Shown: positions 17,001-24,673 of the stretch, piece after piece
Numbering within the stretch: position 1 is the stretch's first letter
How the letters are laid out: every line of letters starts with the position of its first letter
Source: UBA7803 sp040219935
GTDB lineage: Bacteria; Pseudomonadota; Gammaproteobacteria; Pseudomonadales; Azotimanducaceae
Assembly: GCA_040219935.1 (NCBI GenBank)
Contig: JAVJUA010000064.1
Coordinates: 1 to 64,000 of the forward strand
DNA length: 64,000 bases
Direction of reading: 5' to 3'
Notes under the pieces: generated by a model
The model's database searches: none
Told to the model about the DNA's origin: nothing
What the model saw: only the letters and a program-made list of their open reading frames with translations
Program-made: the position numbers and the translations under genes

Positions 17001-17348
17001 TCAGCGCTCCGGCGGCTGGTCGTGGGGGCCGCGCGCGTCGGCCACGGGCTTGATGCCCGCCATCATGGCGGCGTGGCCGAGGGCGTAGGTGGCGGTGGGA
17101 CCGGTGATCACCATGAACAGCAGAATGGCGAACAGCTTGAAGGTCTCCAGCGCGATGCCGGAGTCGAGCATCAGCCCGCCCAGCACCAGGATGGGGCCGA
17201 GGGAGTCGGTGAGGCTGGACGAGTGAATGCGCAGGTACAGATTCGGCATGCGCAGGGCGCCGATGCCGCCGATCAGCACGAACACGCTGCCGAGCGTGAT
17301 CAGCAGCCAGCTCGTGGCGGTGATCACGAGGTCCAGCATGGCGGGCAT
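17001..17348 (-). CDS. mrpG: Mrp antiporter subunit G
   Basis: 115 residues, three helices. The MrpG/MnhG core is visible: GIGALRMPNLYLRIHSSSLT and GPTATYALGHAAM. A short charged C-terminal extension (DARGPHDQPPER) is unremarkable. It sits one base from mrpF and four from the fused B subunit. A structural membrane subunit needed for antiport. Confidence 0.92.
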   Translation of the reverse strand: MPAMLDLVITATSWLLITLGSVFVLIGGIGALRMPNLYLRIHSSSLTDSLGPILVLGGLMLDSGIALETFKLFAILLFMVITGPTATYALGHAAMMAGIKPVADARGPHDQPPER

Positions 17349-17349
17349 G

Positions 17350-17631
17350 TCAGCTCGGCTCCTTGCCGGACTGGGCGCGGCGGCGCCGGCTGGTCTGGAA
17401 GAATTCGAGCACGGCCATGACGCCGATGAAGTTGATCAGCGCATAGGCCAGCGCCAGGTCCAGAAAGTCCGGGCGGCCGAAGGAGAATGCGGTGACCGCC
17501 AGCAGCAGCACGGTCTTGGTGCCGAACATGTTCACCGCCAGCACCCGGTCATACACCGATGGCCCGAGCAGGGCCCGGACCAGGGCGAGGCCCATGGTCA
17601 CGGCGATGGCCAGCGATGCAGCGATGTACAT
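17350..17631 (-). CDS. mrpF: Mrp antiporter subunit F
   Basis: 93 residues, three helices. MrpF/MnhF core: LVRALLGPSVYDRVLAVNMF and FLDLALAYALINFIGVMAVL. Starts four bases after mrpE and is one base from mrpG. Confidence 0.92.
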   Translation of the reverse strand: MYIAASLAIAVTMGLALVRALLGPSVYDRVLAVNMFGTKTVLLLAVTAFSFGRPDFLDLALAYALINFIGVMAVLEFFQTSRRRRAQSGKEPS

Positions 17632-17635
17632 GGAC

Positions 17636-18115
17636 TCAGGATCTCGTCAGCGCGGCGACCCGGCGATTCATCTCGCCGGCTTCGAGCTCACGGGCATTGC
17701 TCTCGGTGATGCAGTGCACGGTGAGCTGGCCATCGTGATCGTCCAGGGTCACGGTCCCGGGCGTCAGGGTGATGCAGTTGCCCAGGGTCGCCTGCCCGAT
17801 GCGGTCGGTCGCCAGCGCGGAGATGGTGGTGAGGGCCGGAGAGATCTGCGGGTGCGGGCTCAGGATGATGCGCGCCACCTGCAGGTTGGAGCGGACCACC
17901 TCGCGAATCAGCCACAGCCAGAACCCGGGCAGGCGCAGCATCAGCCGCAGCCAGAAGGCATCTTCCCGGAACGCGCCCATGCGCGCGGACAGCCACGTGA
18001 CCAGCACGCAGGACACCAGCCCCAGCGACAGCAGCAGCGGCTTGAGATAGCCGCTCCAGCCCAGCCAGACAACGAACAGGAATACCAGGCTCAATAAGAC
18101 CCGCAGGGCCGTCAT
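17636..18115 (-). CDS. mrpE: Mrp antiporter subunit E
   Basis: 159 residues: two N-terminal helices and a soluble C-terminal domain. Family features: YLKPLLLSLGLVSCVLVTWL, REVVRSNLQVARIIL and NCITLTPGTVTLD. First structural gene of the operon. Its own ribosome-binding site is poor, but its ATG overlaps the stop of a short upstream ORF with a strong Shine-Dalgarno, so its translation is probably coupled. Confidence 0.92.
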   Translation of the reverse strand: MTALRVLLSLVFLFVVWLGWSGYLKPLLLSLGLVSCVLVTWLSARMGAFREDAFWLRLMLRLPGFWLWLIREVVRSNLQVARIILSPHPQISPALTTISALATDRIGQATLGNCITLTPGTVTLDDHDGQLTVHCITESNARELEAGEMNRRVAALTRS

Positions 18116-18147
18116 CCTGTGCGGCCCGCGTGATGGCTCGGTGGCAT
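18112..18147 (-). CDS. Candidate leader peptide coupled to mrpE
   Basis: An 11-codon ORF, MPPSHHAGRTG, starts 8 bases after a strong GAAGGAGG Shine-Dalgarno and its TGA overlaps the mrpE ATG (ATGA). The real ribosome-binding site in front of the operon belongs to this ORF and not to mrpE. Function as a coupling or attenuating leader is inference; there is no terminator-like stem in between. Confidence 0.4.
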   Translation of the reverse strand: MPPSHHAGRTG

Positions 18148-18287
18148 CCCCGGCCTCCTTCGTTGGTGATCAGACGACGAGCGGCTAAGTCTCGCAACTC
18201 GGGCCGGTTCCGGCAAGTTTGCTGGTGCCGTCACAGGGCAATGACGCCGGTTCTGCCAAAGGTAGGCACGGGCGCGCGGATCGGCTA

Positions 18288-18306
18288 GATTGTGCAGCAC
18301 ACAATC
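18288..18306. promoter_or_regulatory. Inverted repeat, candidate operator
   Basis: GATTGTG (18288-18294) and CACAATC (18300-18306) are perfect inverted copies around five bases; the inner TGTGCAGCACA is itself a palindrome. It lies 23 bases before the DUF3336-patatin start and in the divergent space shared with the antiporter operon, a fitting place for a dimeric regulator. The cognate regulator is unknown. Confidence 0.45.
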
Positions 18307-18329
18307 CGCGCCGATCGAGGATGCGTGAC

Positions 18330-19790
18330 ATGTCCAGCCTTGCAGAGTCCAGAACCGAGCGTCTTGCTGCGGCGAGCATCGAGAAAGCCGCCAGCTACGA
18401 AGAATGGAAGGCGGCCGCGCTCGCCGAGGACGACCGCAGCGGTGCAGCGCGCTGGCGCAAGACCGACGCCAGCCGCCGCTACGACTACAAGGTGATCCGG
18501 CGGCGTTACGACGAGATTCGCAAGGTGCGCGCCAGCGGCGATCCGCATCGGCTCCTGTATTACCTGAACGAAGGCATCCACGGCAACATGGGTGGCATGG
18601 GCTCGTCGAAGCTCTATCGCAAGTCGCGGTTCGGTACCAAGGATCTGGTGTCCGGCTACATCGAGGAGCAGGCGGCTGCCCTGGAGCAGGTGGCGGCCGT
18701 GGACGACGACGTCATCGGCCTGCCGGAGAAGCTCGAGTTCTTCCGCCGCGCCAGTCACTGCTTCGGCCGCACCGCCCTCATGCTTTCCGGCGCCGGCGCG
18801 CTGGGTCCGTTCCACGTCGGCGTCATCAAGGCGCTGCACGAGCAGGGCCTGCTGCCCAACGTCATCTCCGGCTCCAGCGCCGGGGCGCTGGTGGCCGCCA
18901 TCGTCGGCACCCGCGACGACGAGTCGCTGGCCGACGTGTTCGAGCCACGCCACATCGTCAACGTGTTCGGTGAGGTGGCCGAAGCCGAGGCCGACATCCT
19001 CAAGGGCAATCGCCGGCTGGGTGCACGCGAGGTGCAGGCCTTCATCGAGCATCAGATTCCCGACCTGACCTTCCAGGAAGCCTTCGAACGCACCGGACGC
19101 CGCATCAACATCTCGGTCTCGCCGCGGGAGCTGCATCAGCAGTCGCGATTGCTGAACGCGGTCACCTCGCCCAACGTCTGCATCCGCGAGGCGGTTCTGG
19201 CGTCGTGCGCCATTCCCGGCATCTTCCCGCCGGTGACCCTGGCCGCCCGCGACCGTCATGGCGAGCGCAAGCCGTACGTGCCGAGCCGGCAGTGGGTGGA
19301 CGGCTCCGTCACCGACGACCTGCCGGCCAAGCGGCTGATCCGGCTGTACGGCGTGAACCACTTCATCACCAGCCAGACCAACCCCGTGGCGATCTGGGCG
19401 CTGCGCGACTCGCAGACTCAGGACAGCCTGTTTGGCCGGCTCTGGGAGATCAACCAGAACGCCAGTCGCGAGGTGCTGAAGGCGACCTATCCGTTCGCCA
19501 TGGAGATCACCCGCAACCTCTACCCGTTCAACGTCGTGACCCGCATGTTCTACAGCATCGCGACTCAGGACTACACCGCCGACATCAACATCCTGCCGCG
19601 CCGCCGCTTCTGGGACCCGCGCAAGCTGCTGTCGATCCTGTCCGAGGGCGAGGTACGCGCTCTGGTGCGGGAAGGTGAGGCGGCGACCTGGCCGCGCATC
19701 GAGATGATCCGCAACTGCACGCGCATCAGCCGCACCCTGGACGGCATCCTGGCGCGTCTCGAGCAGCAGAACATCTACGCGCACGCCTGA
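18330..19790 (+). CDS. DUF3336 domain-containing patatin-like lipase
   Basis: 486 residues. A DUF3336 N-terminal region (about residues 10-130, including RRYDEIRKVRASGDPHRLLY) precedes the patatin domain. The catalytic dyad is present: MLSGAGALGPFHVGV (oxyanion), GSSAG (nucleophile Ser) and VDGS (Asp). This domain pair is known from eukaryotic triacylglycerol lipases (yeast Tgl3/Tgl4, plant SDP1) and occurs in some bacteria. Probable role: hydrolysis of storage neutral lipid or phospholipid. ATG 18330 is chosen because GAGG lies 9 bases upstream. Confidence 0.9.
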   Translation: MSSLAESRTERLAAASIEKAASYEEWKAAALAEDDRSGAARWRKTDASRRYDYKVIRRRYDEIRKVRASGDPHRLLYYLNEGIHGNMGGMGSSKLYRKSRFGTKDLVSGYIEEQAAALEQVAAVDDDVIGLPEKLEFFRRASHCFGRTALMLSGAGALGPFHVGVIKALHEQGLLPNVISGSSAGALVAAIVGTRDDESLADVFEPRHIVNVFGEVAEAEADILKGNRRLGAREVQAFIEHQIPDLTFQEAFERTGRRINISVSPRELHQQSRLLNAVTSPNVCIREAVLASCAIPGIFPPVTLAARDRHGERKPYVPSRQWVDGSVTDDLPAKRLIRLYGVNHFITSQTNPVAIWALRDSQTQDSLFGRLWEINQNASREVLKATYPFAMEITRNLYPFNVVTRMFYSIATQDYTADINILPRRRFWDPRKLLSILSEGEVRALVREGEAATWPRIEMIRNCTRISRTLDGILARLEQQNIYAHA

Positions 19791-19830
19791 TCCCTTGCCA
19801 GCGCCGAGCCCAGCACCGGGTCCGCAGCGC

Positions 19831-21120
19831 ATGCGCAACCCCTGGTGGCTGCCGCCGTTCCTGCTCGGCCGCATCCCGGCCGGCGTCGAGCCGCGGGTGC
19901 TGCGTCTGCTGGGGTTCGTGTCCTTCGCCCTGTTCTTCGAGCACTACGACACGTCGCTGCTCGGCAACGCGTTGAAGTACATCGTCGCCGATCTCGATCT
20001 GGCCGAGCAGGATCTGGGTTACTTCCAGATGCTGATCCGGCTCGGCGCCCTGCCGGCCTTCTTCATCATCCCGTTCGTCGACCGCTTCGGCCGGCGGCGG
20101 CTGTTTCTGGCGTCGCTGATCGGCATGAGCGTCGGCACGCTGCTCACGGCCTTCAGCACCGACGCGCTGCAGTTCGTCATCTGCCAGATGGTGACCCGCA
20201 CCTTCGTGCTGACGGCGTCGGCCGTCTCGGTGGTGATCGTGGCGGAGGAGTTGCCGGCCTCCGCGCGGGGCTGGGGCATCGGCATTCTGGCGGCGGTGTC
20301 GGCGTCGGGTCACGGGCTCGGTGCCGCCATGTTCGGTGCTATCGAGTCGCTGCCGTGGGGCTGGCGTTCGCTCTATGCATTCGGCGTGCTGCCGCTGCTG
20401 CTGCTGCCCATGTTCCGGCGCGGCATTCAGGAAACGGCGCGCTTTCAGCAGCATCGCGACAGCCGCGTCGAGGCCGGTAGCTGGTGGGCGCCGCTGCTGG
20501 CGTTCGTGCGCACCCATCCGGCACGCGCGGGCGGCATGGCGGCGGTGGCGTCGGTGTCCTCCGTCGGGCACGTAGTGGTGATCAGCTTCACCGGCTACTT
20601 CGTGCTGCAGTACCACGGCTGGGCGCCATACCAGCTTTCCATCATGGTGATCAGCGCCGGCCTGGTGGGCATCATCGGCAACGTGGTGGCCGGTCGGCTC
20701 GCCGACCGGGCCGGGCGGCGCGGGGTCGGCTTCGTCTTTCTGGCGGCGTTCCCGGCGGTGGCCTGGGGGTTCTACAGCGGCCCGGGATGGAGCCTGCCCG
20801 TGCTCTGGGGCCTGCTGGTGTTCACCCTGATGGGCGCCAACGTCATCGTCCGCGCGCTGTCGTCGGAGCTGTTCCCAACTTCGCATCGTGGCACCTCCAC
20901 CGGCGTCCTGGCGCTGATGGAAACCCTGGGTGCTGCCGCCGGCCTGCTGGTGCTCGGCATGCTGCAGGCCGGCGGTGGGCAGCTTGCGACCATGATTCCC
21001 CTCATCTCGCTGGCCACGCTGCTGGCCGGCCTGGTGATCCTGGTGTTTCCCGAGACCCGGCTGCGGGAACTCGAGGCGCTCAGCACCGATCCCGAAGCGG
21101 AGCACGCCGGCCGGGGCTGA
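19831..21120 (+). CDS. MFS transporter
   Basis: 429 residues, 12 predicted helices. The sugar-transporter/MHS-like motif DRFGRRRLFLASLIG lies between TM2 and TM3, and the second-half counterpart is GRLADRAGRRGVGFVF. Substrate unknown. A TTG at 19795 in the same frame would add 12 residues and lies 4 bases after the lipase gene; the ATG at 19831 starts at the usual distance before TM1. Likely co-transcribed with the lipase, which may point to export or import of a lipid-derived acid. Confidence 0.85.
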   Translation: MRNPWWLPPFLLGRIPAGVEPRVLRLLGFVSFALFFEHYDTSLLGNALKYIVADLDLAEQDLGYFQMLIRLGALPAFFIIPFVDRFGRRRLFLASLIGMSVGTLLTAFSTDALQFVICQMVTRTFVLTASAVSVVIVAEELPASARGWGIGILAAVSASGHGLGAAMFGAIESLPWGWRSLYAFGVLPLLLLPMFRRGIQETARFQQHRDSRVEAGSWWAPLLAFVRTHPARAGGMAAVASVSSVGHVVVISFTGYFVLQYHGWAPYQLSIMVISAGLVGIIGNVVAGRLADRAGRRGVGFVFLAAFPAVAWGFYSGPGWSLPVLWGLLVFTLMGANVIVRALSSELFPTSHRGTSTGVLALMETLGAAAGLLVLGMLQAGGGQLATMIPLISLATLLAGLVILVFPETRLRELEALSTDPEAEHAGRG

Positions 21121-21142
21121 CGGCACGGCCGATCCGGCGCGC

Positions 21143-21559
21143 TCAGCGCGAATGGGTCAGCTTGTAGGTAGCCCTCGCCACGGCGATGACCTGGCCGTCC
21201 GGATCCTCAACCGACACGTCCGCTACGCAGATGCTGCCGCCGCGCTGCACGACCCTGGCGTCGGCGATCAGATCGATGGCCATGGCACCCTTCAGGAAGT
21301 TGACGTTGAGGGCGATGGTGGTGCCCCGGCTGCCCGGTCCGGCCGCCGGCGTTGCCCAGCAGGCGGCGGTGGCGGCGGCATCGGCCAGCGCCGATATGGC
21401 GCCGCCGTGCACCAGCGTGCCCGCCGTGACGTTGTGCGGCGCGAACGGCATGCGCAGGCGCGCGTGGTCGTCGGCGATGTGCTCCGCCTGCCAGTCCAGG
21501 TGGCGACCGAGGGGAGACCGGGCGATGCGCTCGGACAGATCGGGGGAAGGCAGTGCCAT
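21143..21559 (-). CDS. PaaI-family hotdog thioesterase
   Basis: 138 residues. Hotdog core with the PaaI signature VTAGTLVHGGAISALADAAA, where the conserved HGG and Asp line the thioester site. Hydrolyses acyl- or aryl-CoA. ATG 21559 follows a perfect AGGAGG at 6 bases. Divergent from the MocR gene, which may regulate it. Confidence 0.88.
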   Translation of the reverse strand: MALPSPDLSERIARSPLGRHLDWQAEHIADDHARLRMPFAPHNVTAGTLVHGGAISALADAAATAACWATPAAGPGSRGTTIALNVNFLKGAMAIDLIADARVVQRGGSICVADVSVEDPDGQVIAVARATYKLTHSR

Positions 21560-21634
21560 GGAGACCTCCTGTCTGTGGGATGGTGATGTTGTCGGACCAG
21601 ACAGTGAAGCCGTCCATAGGCCTATTGTGAAGAT

Positions 21635-21665
21635 CCAGTTTTGAACGGATTCTATGAGCCAGTTT
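21635..21665 (+). promoter_or_regulatory. Direct repeat in the MocR/thioesterase divergent region
   Basis: CCAGTTT occurs at 21635-21641 and again at 21659-21665, a 24-base period, each followed by a TG and an AC. MocR regulators commonly bind direct repeats near their own promoters. The repeat is short and could be chance. Confidence 0.3.
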
Positions 21666-21687
21666 GCACGGGTGGAGAGGCCGTCCC

Positions 21688-23118
21688 ATGGAGTTGACCC
21701 TGTCCGGCCGAGGCAGGCTGGCAGATCAGGTGTATCAGGCGCTGCGCGATCGCATTCAGTCCGGCGCGTTGCCGGCTGGCACCCGGCTTCCTGGCAGTCG
21801 GGCATTGGCGCGATCGCTCGGGCTGTCGCGGGGCACCGTCGCTGCCGCCTATGAGCGCCTGCAGGCGGAGGGCTTCTGCGACGCCGTGCTGCGCTCCGGC
21901 ACCCGCGTGGCGAGCCTGGGCGAGGCGGCCGTGCCGGCTGCAGCCGCGGCGGGCGGCGGCGTGGCGCACCGGATGCGCTGGCGCGGTGACCCGGAACCGC
22001 CCCGTTACGATCTGCGCGCCGGCCTGCCCAACGTGGCCGACTTCCCCATGGCGGTCTGGTCGCGGCTGGCGCGTCAGGCGCTGCGGCAGCCGCGGCGCGA
22101 GCTGTTCGACTACCCCCATCCCGAAGGCCTGCCGGCGCTGCGGGTGGCGATCGCGGCGCATCTGCGGCGTCGCCGCGGGCTCGAGGTCTCCGCAGCGGAG
22201 GTGCTGATCACCCAGGGGGCGCAGCAGGCGTTCAGCCTCATCGCCCGTGGCCTGCTGCCGGCGGGCGTGCCCGTGGCGGTGGAAGACCCGGGCTATCTGG
22301 GCTTCGGCCAGGCGGCGCGGGCCGCCGGGCTGGCGCTGTGGCCGGTGCCGGTGGACGGCGACGGACTGCAGACGGCGGCGTTGGCCAGGGCACCGGTGAG
22401 CAGCGTCTACGTCACGCCGGCGCACCAGTTTCCCACCGGCGCCCTGCTGTCGGCTTCGCGCCGGCGCGCGCTGCTGGCGTGGGCGGAGCATCGGGACGGG
22501 TGGATCATCGAGGACGACTACGACAGTGAGTACCGGTTCTCGGCGCCCCCCATGGCGCCGCTGAAGCAGCTCGACCGCGCCGGGCGGGTGCTGCTGGTGG
22601 GCTCGTTCTCGAAGACCGTCTATCCCGGGCTGCGGCTCGGCTACGTGGTGGCGCCGCTGGCGGTGCTGGAGAGCCTGGCGCTGCTGAAGAATCTGGATGA
22701 TGCCGGCAGCGGCAACTTCGATCAGGCGGTGCTGGCCGCCTTCATCGCCGACGGCCACTACGAGCGTCACCTGCGCCGCGGCCAGCGGCGCCATGCCGCG
22801 CGCCGGGCGGCGCTGGTGGCGGCTCTGCAGTCGGAGTTCGGCAACGCCGTGCGCATTGGCGGCGCCGAGGCGGGCCTGCACCTGGTGGCCGACCTCGGCC
22901 TGTCGCCGGCCCGGGAACGCGCCGTGGTCGCTGCCGCCCGGCGCCAGGGCATCGGCCTGCATGGCGTCGGCGCCTTCGCCCAGCGATCGGGTGCGGCCCG
23001 CGGCCTGGTCCTGGGCTATGCTCGCGTCGACGATGACAGCCTGCACGAGGCGGTGCGGATTCTGGGCCGCATCGTGGCCGACCTCGACCACCGGCCGGGC
23101 GTGCGCGGCAGACACTGA
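21688..23118 (+). CDS. MocR/PdxR-type regulator: GntR HTH fused to PLP aminotransferase domain
   Basis: 476 residues. Winged HTH of the GntR family at residues ~5-75 (LADQVYQALRDRIQSGALPA, SRALARSLGLSRGTV), then a fold-type I aminotransferase domain. The PLP-binding Lys is in VGSFSKTVYPGLRLGY. These proteins sense PLP or an amino-PLP adduct and regulate neighbouring genes such as pdxST or transporters; neither is here, so the target is unknown. ATG 21688 follows GGAGAGG at 7 bases. Confidence 0.9.
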   Translation: MELTLSGRGRLADQVYQALRDRIQSGALPAGTRLPGSRALARSLGLSRGTVAAAYERLQAEGFCDAVLRSGTRVASLGEAAVPAAAAAGGGVAHRMRWRGDPEPPRYDLRAGLPNVADFPMAVWSRLARQALRQPRRELFDYPHPEGLPALRVAIAAHLRRRRGLEVSAAEVLITQGAQQAFSLIARGLLPAGVPVAVEDPGYLGFGQAARAAGLALWPVPVDGDGLQTAALARAPVSSVYVTPAHQFPTGALLSASRRRALLAWAEHRDGWIIEDDYDSEYRFSAPPMAPLKQLDRAGRVLLVGSFSKTVYPGLRLGYVVAPLAVLESLALLKNLDDAGSGNFDQAVLAAFIADGHYERHLRRGQRRHAARRAALVAALQSEFGNAVRIGGAEAGLHLVADLGLSPARERAVVAAARRQGIGLHGVGAFAQRSGAARGLVLGYARVDDDSLHEAVRILGRIVADLDHRPGVRGRH

Positions 23119-23142
23119 CAGTGACGCTGGGAAGGGGGGCTC

Positions 23143-24225
23143 ATGGATATCGGCGTATGCGTGGCGTCGCACATCGGCGACGTCGACTATGTGGTGCGGG
23201 CGGAAGCGCTGGGCTACAGCCACGCCTGGCTGGCCGACAGCCAGATGCTGTGGTCCGACTGCTACGCCACCCTGGCCCTGGCGGCGGCGCGCACCTCGCG
23301 CATCCGCCTCGGCACCGGCGTTGCCGTATCGGGCACCCGGCCGGCGCCGGTCAACGCCGCCGGCATCGCCACCATCAACGTTCTGGCCCCGGGACGCACC
23401 TTCTTCGGCGTCGGTGCCGGCAACACGGCAATGCGGGTGATGGGCCAGCCGCCGCACCGCATCCGCGAGTTCGACCGCTACCTCGCCGCCGTGGCGCCGC
23501 TGCTGAAGGGCGAAGAGGCCATGATGGGCCCCCTGACCGCGGGCGCCACGGGTGAGGTGCCGATCCGCCACATCATGCCCGACCGCGGGTTCGTCAACTT
23601 CGCCGATCCGATTCCGCTGTATGTGTCCGGCTTCGGGCCCCGGTCCCTGGCCCTGGCGGGCAAGCACGGCGACGGTGCGGTGCTCGCCCTGCCGGCCAAC
23701 GCCGGCGTCATGGCGCGGCTCTGGCACGCCATCGAGACCGGCGCCCGGGAGGCGGGCCGCGCTTTCGACCGCGACCGCTTCTACACCACGGCGCTCACCG
23801 CCATCGTGGTGCTCGACGACGGCGAGGCGGTCGACTCGCCGCGGGTGAAGGCCGAGTGCGGCGCCATGGCCATGGCGGCCCTGCACTACGCCTACGATCA
23901 GTGGCGCAACTTCGGCCATCAGCCGCCGGGCGCCTATCGGCAGGTGTGGGACGACTACTGCGCGCTGCTGGCCCGCACGCCGGCAGAGCGCCGTCACCAG
24001 CGCATTCACGCTGGCCACAACTGCTGGGTGCTGGACGAAGAGGCCGAGTTCCTGACCCGCGAGGTGCTGGAGGCAGGGTGCATGATCGGCACCCGCGAGG
24101 TGCTGCTGGGCCGGCTGCGCGAGCTGGCCGGGGCGGGGCTCGATCAGGTGATGATCCTGCCGAACTTCGATACCCGCTACGCGGTGCTGGAGCGGGTGGC
24201 GCAGGATCTCATCGGGGCGGTTTGA
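23143..24225 (+). CDS. LLM-class flavin-dependent oxidoreductase
   Basis: 360 residues, luciferase-like TIM barrel. Starts MDIGVCVASHIGDVDYVVRA; ALGYSHAWLADSQ and RIRLGTGVAVSGTRPAPVNA are typical of the family, whose members use F420 or FMN. TINVLAPGRTFFGVGAGNTA marks the cofactor-binding turn. Close to 5,10-methylene-H4MPT reductase-like proteins, but in this host a flavin role is likelier. Follows MocR by 24 bases in the same direction, so could be its co-transcribed partner. Confidence 0.85.
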   Translation: MDIGVCVASHIGDVDYVVRAEALGYSHAWLADSQMLWSDCYATLALAAARTSRIRLGTGVAVSGTRPAPVNAAGIATINVLAPGRTFFGVGAGNTAMRVMGQPPHRIREFDRYLAAVAPLLKGEEAMMGPLTAGATGEVPIRHIMPDRGFVNFADPIPLYVSGFGPRSLALAGKHGDGAVLALPANAGVMARLWHAIETGAREAGRAFDRDRFYTTALTAIVVLDDGEAVDSPRVKAECGAMAMAALHYAYDQWRNFGHQPPGAYRQVWDDYCALLARTPAERRHQRIHAGHNCWVLDEEAEFLTREVLEAGCMIGTREVLLGRLRELAGAGLDQVMILPNFDTRYAVLERVAQDLIGAV

Positions 24226-24239
24226 GGTGGTCTGAAACG

Positions 24240-24264
24240 AAAAGGGCCGGTCTGTGACCGGCCC
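24240..24264 (-). terminator. Rho-independent terminator (minus strand)
   Basis: A perfect 9-bp stem, GGGCCGGTC (24244-24252) with GACCGGCCC (24256-24264) around a 3-base loop. Read on the minus strand it is followed by TTTT, so it ends a minus-strand transcript, namely the mini-ORF RNA. On the plus strand there is no T run, though it may also help end the LLM transcript. Confidence 0.8.
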
Positions 24265-24311
24265 CCCGTAAGCCCGTGAAGGCTATCGTTTGATCGTCGA
24301 CCGACGCCGAC

Positions 24312-24347
24312 TTATCGAAGGCCCTCGCGAGCGAAACGGATAGACAT
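24312..24347 (-). CDS. 11-residue mini-ORF MSIRFAREGLR
   Basis: ATG at 24345-24347, TAA at 24312-24314. It is preceded by AAGGAGGTGATCC (24348-24360), complementary to the 3' end of 16S rRNA over 13 bases, with GGAGG at the ideal 6-base spacing. The basic amphipathic peptide matches no family I know. Translation seems certain if the RNA is made; function unknown. Confidence 0.45.
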   Translation of the reverse strand: MSIRFAREGLR

Positions 24348-24383
24348 GGATCACCTCCTTTACTATCGGCCGAACATGGCCGG

Positions 24384-24412
24384 ACTATATACCCGGCCCG
24401 CGGACGTCGCAA
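24384..24412 (-). promoter_or_regulatory. Sigma-70-type promoter for the mini-ORF RNA
   Basis: On the minus strand TTGCGA (24407-24412) and TATAGT (24384-24389) are separated by exactly 17 bases. Predicted start about 24377. It is among the best -35/-10 pairs seen in the window. Confidence 0.6.
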
Positions 24413-24427
24413 CGGCCGGATCAGGCC

Positions 24428-24607
24428 CTAGCCCTTGGGGCCGAAGATCAGCCAGAGGATGAAGCCGAGCAGCGGCAGCAGCAGGATCAGCACCACCCAC
24501 GCCACCTTGGCGCCGGTGCCGGCCGGACTCTGGATCGTTTTCACGATCGCATACACATTCAGAATGAGAATGATCAGGCCGAACAGGCCGCCGACTTCGA
24601 TGCCCAT
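24428..24607 (-). CDS. Small PLDc_N-type membrane protein
   Basis: 59 residues with two helices (GLFGLIILILNVYAIVKTI and VAWVVLILLLPLLGFILWLI) and the ending FGPKG. This is the stand-alone PLDc_N (phospholipase D nuclease N-terminal) family, also found as the membrane anchor of cardiolipin synthases. ATG 24607 follows GGAGG. Divergent from the ABC operon. The long open frame continuing to 25585 is a shadow of the ATPase gene. Confidence 0.8.
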   Translation of the reverse strand: MGIEVGGLFGLIILILNVYAIVKTIQSPAGTGAKVAWVVLILLLPLLGFILWLIFGPKG

Positions 24608-24673
24608 GTTGCTTCCGCCTCCGAGTGGTTGCGGCGGATGGTAACCCGAGCATCGAACCCTTAGCATCCCGGC

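Larger units (their letters stand above)
24236..24377 (-). ncRNA. Predicted short transcript carrying a mini-ORF
   Basis: A sigma-70-like promoter, a strong ribosome-binding site with an 11-codon ORF and a terminator line up on the minus strand to define an RNA of about 140 bases. Between the ORF and terminator is a second small hairpin (AGCC...GGCT). The promoter points away from the divergent plus-strand ABC operon and nothing but the antisense end of the LLM gene lies downstream. It could be a dual-function small RNA, a leader, or simply a peptide gene. Confidence 0.5.

Noticed and set aside
24348..24360. GGATCACCTCCTT as a remnant of the 16S rRNA 3' end
   Set aside because: The flanking sequence does not match helix 45 of 16S rRNA. 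Read on the other strand it is a ribosome-binding site with correct spacing to an ATG.
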